Positions 8,528 to 11,089 of a stretch of DNA of 11,089 nucleotides are shown here, piece after piece. Numbering within the stretch: the stretch's first letter is position 1; every line of letters begins with the position of its first letter. The notes below the pieces were generated by a model. That model worked only from the letters and a program-made list of their open reading frames with translations. It was not told where the DNA came from and did no database searches. Made by a program: the position numbers and the translations under genes. The DNA is from Podila epigama (taxonomy: Eukaryota > Mortierellomycota > Mortierellomycetes > Mortierellales > Mortierellaceae), in the NCBI GenBank assembly GCA_015679605.1, contig JAAAVE010000474.1, forward strand, positions 1 to 11,089. The letters run 5' to 3'.

Positions 8528-8963
8528 AAACAATAAGGATTGTGCTCAGGCAAGGACTGCGCTGGAACCAGTCAAAGGATAAACAGGAGGAGAAAAAACA
8601 CTCAACAACGGATTCTCTATCATCTTCAACAAAAAAAAAAAATCGTTTTTCTTGCCCGCTTATTCCTTTGTCAACAGCCTCAACCCTGCAAACAAACAAA
8701 AAAAATACTCTCCACTTTTTCACCATTTTCGGAAACAGGACAATCTGCGTTTCTCCCTTAGAACAAACCGCCTCAAAAAAATGAAAAGCTCCAAAATCAT
8801 CTGTACAATACAAGTAACATTTGTTATCAAAAATCTCTTAAGCACGCTGCGCTGCACTGCACTGCACTGCACTTCACTTTTTTTTTTTTTTTTTTTATGT
8901 TCGTTCGATTTCGAGTGGTATCTTGTATGACTATTCTTTTTCTTTTTTGTGTTTTACATTATT
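8528..8963. other. Convergent intergenic region between ISD11 and the orphan gene
   Basis: This 436 bp region has no convincing ORF. It contains A-rich tracts at about 8629-8641 and 8694-8705, then a pentamer repeat (8846-8875) abutting a run of 19 T (8878-8896). The AATAA-like AACAATAAGG right after the ISD11 stop and several A-rich stretches could serve as its 3'-end signals. The T-rich part near 8937-8960 reads as A-rich 3'UTR for the minus-strand gene. Confidence 0.55.
8846..8896. repeat. Pentanucleotide repeat joined to poly-T
   Basis: Six 5-bp units at 8846-8875: GCTGC twice, ACTGC three times, then ACTTC. After AC, a run of 19 T follows at 8878-8896. This is simple-sequence DNA in the 3' flank of ISD11 and the orphan gene. 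Confidence 0.85.
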
Positions 8964-9932
8964 TTACAGGAATGTCTGGACTTGGTTTCGGTGATAATGC
9001 CACATCTTGAGCTGTTCTTTGGTCAGAGGTTGTAGTTCAGTTGTTGGACGAGGGTACGCGCGATGCCAAAAATCATTTTGCTCACTCTTGATATTATTGA
9101 GAGAGGGCCTCTTGCGGTGCATCTTGAGGCCATTCATAGACGACGCGCGATGGGATGATGGTGATGATGCTGTGGTGGCTGGGTATGGTTGAAATCCTTG
9201 CTGTGGATGGAAAGGTGGCATCTGAGCCTGAGATTGTGTAGGCATCATAGTAGGCTGCTGATGAGATGTTGCTGTTATCGTCGTTGTTGCTATCGTCGAT
9301 GGAAAGTAGCCGTTCATGGCAATCAGAGTTGGGAAGGGTGTCTGGCCTGCAGGGCCCTTGTTGTATACATACGATGTGCCATCCACATCATGCGGTGTAC
9401 TTGGCTCAAACAAGGCGCCTGTCATTCCCCAACCTAATCGTTCACATCCACAGAGAGAGAAAAAATAGAGTCTTTTCGTGAGTCTTTTGAGCTCTTCTTT
9501 TTTGTTGAAAGAAAAAATCTTTTTCACCAAATTTGTTTCTTCCATCTACCTTCACCTCCGATATCGACGCGTTTATGGTTGTTGGCAGAGATAATGTTTG
9601 TTACGCACGAAGGCTGAAAATCCCAGGCCATAGTCGTCATTCTATGAGGTAAGTGGAGTCCCTTATAGTGGCGGTTGCGTCCAACTGGCGACATGATGTT
9701 GAAACTAGAGTCGCATTCCTCTTTTTTGACAGAAAAAGCCATTCCCCGTGTGCCAAAAATTATAAAAAGAAAAAAAAGTTGAAAATGTCAATGAAAACGC
9801 GTCTGCTGCCAGAAAATCAGAGAGAAACTAAACAACTACAAAGGATATTGCCCCCCTCAAAACCAAGCTAAACTACCTACCTCTGTCAGCCCACTGTTCA
9901 GCAGAAGTAGGGTTGAATCGTTGGCTCAGCAT
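8964..9932 (-). CDS. Unrecognised three-exon protein with Gln/Pro/Ser/Thr-rich middle
   Basis: Proposed exons, high to low: 9932-9881, 9720-9550 and 9433-8964 (TAA 8966-8964), giving about 230 residues. The 9434-9549 intron is well supported (GAAG|GTAGAT ... GATTAG|GT) and keeps frame. The first intron is uncertain. Donor GTAGGT with an AAAAAAG acceptor gives WADR-EECDSSFN. An alternative donor four bases further into the intron (9876) with the TCTAG acceptor (exon 2 from 9704) gives WADRGSFN and 226 residues. Initiation at an ATG inside the first intron (9742) is also possible. I recognise no domain. Visible parts: N-terminal LSQRFNPTSAEQWADR; an ordered-looking SPVGRNRHYKGLHLPHRMTT; a low-complexity middle rich in T, Q, P and S; a basic patch KMHRKRPSLN that could be a nuclear signal or basophilic kinase site; and a C-terminal LTKEQLKMWHYHRNQVQTF likely helical. 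No signal peptide or membrane segment is seen. It is probably lineage-restricted. Confidence 0.6.
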
Positions 9933-10580
9933 TATGGCAATTGAAAAAGAAATAAGAATTCACACAGTTGAGGTTGTGGGGGGAGGAGGGTAACGATGTG
10001 TCCTTGTAGCAGTGTAGACAAGATGTCGAAGGTACAATCAATCGGTCCTGGAGCGATAGGTATGATACTGTCGAGAGCAGGCAGAAACAAAAAGTGAAGA
10101 GAAGACAGACAAAAAATAAAAAGAACGATTTGTAAATAGGGTCAACGCGATCGGCATCGTTTATATAAATGTTGGCACAAACGAGGCTTCTTGTTCCCTG
10201 TCCCCCATCGCGCTATCGCTCCGATCCGACGTCCATCGTAATGCAACAATCGGTTTTGTGAGAATAGGGCATAGAAATCACATAATATGCAGACAACCCT
10301 GGTTGAGATCCTTTTTCGTGCCACATCGCATTCTACTCCATCCCAACGATGTAAATGTACGACTACACCACACCTCCGTCCAATCTGTCCATCCATCCTT
10401 CCCCTCTTCTTCTTTTTCTTCGTTTTTTCTCTCTCTCCTTCCTCATGATTGACCTCGCCCACCTTTTCTCCGCTTTCATAGCCCAAGATTGTCCTTTGGC
10501 TTCCATTGGACGCGTTGAGTCAGTGGTCTTTTTTCATGTTGGTCTGTCTCCCTTTGGGTCAACGTACTTTATGGTGTAGT
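9933..10580. promoter_or_regulatory. Upstream region of the orphan gene
   Basis: No gene is supported. On the minus strand the start at 9932 is preceded by a C/T-rich leader (complement of about 9965-9992). A palindromic TATA element, TTTATATAAA, is at 10160-10169, some 230 bp before the start. Four ATCGG-type motifs occur at 10039-10046 (CAATCGGT), 10150-10154, 10221-10225 (inverted) and 10247-10254 (CAATCGGT). Further out are a CT-rich tract (about 10396-10443, + strand), an inverted CCAAT (ATTGG, 10505-10509) and TGAGTCA (10516-10522), which matches the AP-1/Gcn4 consensus. Confidence 0.5.
10050..10222. repeat. 10-bp perfect inverted repeat flanking a TATA palindrome
   Basis: GGAGCGATAG at 10050-10059 is the exact reverse complement of CTATCGCTCC at 10213-10222. 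Similarity continues outward with one gap (TCGG-containing flanks). The 153-bp spacer holds TTTATATAAA (10160-10169). The spacer is long for an RNA hairpin, so paired protein-binding sites are a better guess. Confidence 0.6.
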
Positions 10581-11089
10581 GGTTTCAACGCAAAAAAGGA
10601 CAACGATATACAAATTCGCTCGAATTGCTTACATCGAGAACAAAAAAAAAAAGACTCTCTTTTTTCTTTTTTGTCCTTCTATTCAGGGCAAGATCGGATA
10701 TTAGGACATTATTTTTTTTTCTTCTTTTTCTCCAAAAAAGAAAATTCTGCAAGCAGTAAGCGCGCGTTTTGATTTTGATTCTACATGGAGAGAGAGAGAG
10801 ACTCACCTTCTGTCCGATAGACTGAGATCATGCAAAAAAAAAAAAAAAAACACTTTCACCCCACCCCTTCACTCCAATATGCGTGCATATCTTTATCTAC
10901 TATCTACAAGTGAGGTGGTTCAGGGCAAAAGTGCATAAGAACAAACACGACCACTTTTACTTTTTAAGCATGTTAGGAATGCAAAGCGAAACCCCACCCA
11001 TGCACCTTCACAGACACACATACAAAGAAACACACATAGACACACACACACACACACATTCACGTACACAAACGCGAAAAAGAAAAAAA
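10581..11089. other. Low-complexity region without a recognisable gene
   Basis: It contains long homopolymer runs (A near 10642-10652, T near 10711-10719, A17 at 10834-10850), a (GA)n tract at about 10788-10800, a good minus-strand 5' splice-site match (complement of 10801-10806) and CA-rich DNA to the right edge. No coding frame has recognisable similarity. It may be upstream DNA of a gene beyond the window. Confidence 0.5.
11041..11058. repeat. (CA)9 microsatellite
   Basis: Nine uninterrupted CA units, with degenerate CA-rich sequence on both sides from about 11008 to 11070. Confidence 0.9.

Noticed and set aside
10023-10097. Short + strand ORF MSKVQSIGPGAIG... with a GTATGA donor-like site.
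   Set aside because: Only 24 residues, no similarity, and the sole in-frame partner exon would need a 420-bp intron spanning the TATA element. Kept out as too weak.
1-11089. Search for operons, CRISPR arrays, transposons, viral genes or a novel defence-type cluster.
   Set aside because: Genes are spliced eukaryotic housekeeping genes in mixed orientation. No direct-repeat/spacer array, transposase or terminal repeats, and no nuclease-partner cluster was seen.

Overview
This is eukaryotic nuclear DNA, almost certainly fungal. The genes carry short GTA...AG introns (mostly 109-278 bp, one of 675 bp). Coding blocks are interrupted by A/T homopolymers, and the protein versions of EFR3, an Ngl2-type nuclease, eIF3g and Isd11 read as fungal. 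Intron density together with these sequences suggests an early-diverging filamentous fungus, perhaps Mortierellomycota/Mucoromycota. That placement is inference from memory, not a search result. I see no bacterial, viral, transposon, CRISPR, tRNA or rRNA feature.

Layout, left to right. (1) Positions 1-2999, + strand: the 3' part of EFR3 (start lies off the left edge; three visible exons), followed by a 3'UTR with a five-unit minisatellite ending in AATAAA. (2) 3531-5791, + strand: a five-exon endonuclease/exonuclease/phosphatase-fold RNA nuclease of the Ngl2 type, with a consensus CArG box in its upstream region. (3) 5978-7877, - strand: five-exon translation initiation factor eIF3 subunit g (zinc knuckle plus RRM), convergent with the nuclease across 186 bp and with an unusually long first intron. 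(4) 8240-8527, + strand: intronless ISD11/LYRM4, divergent from eIF3g across a 362 bp shared promoter. (5) 8964-9932, - strand: an unrecognised three-exon gene for a protein of about 230 residues with a Gln/Pro/Ser/Thr-rich middle. (6) 9933-11089: about 1.15 kb with no gene I can support, holding a TATA palindrome, inverted repeats, CT-rich tracts and a (CA)n run.

The genes are housekeeping functions that act in different places: plasma-membrane PI4-kinase anchoring, rRNA/mRNA 3' processing, translation initiation and mitochondrial Fe-S cluster synthesis. They do not form a pathway or an operon. I found no convincing new multi-gene system. The observations worth checking are cis-elements: a CArG-like element shared by two promoters, a 10-mer shared by two 3'UTRs, an 11-mer shared by two divergent start codons, poly-A 3' splice sites, the structured long eIF3g intron, and the orphan gene. 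All splice junctions were derived by hand from frame continuity, GT/AG rules and family similarity.
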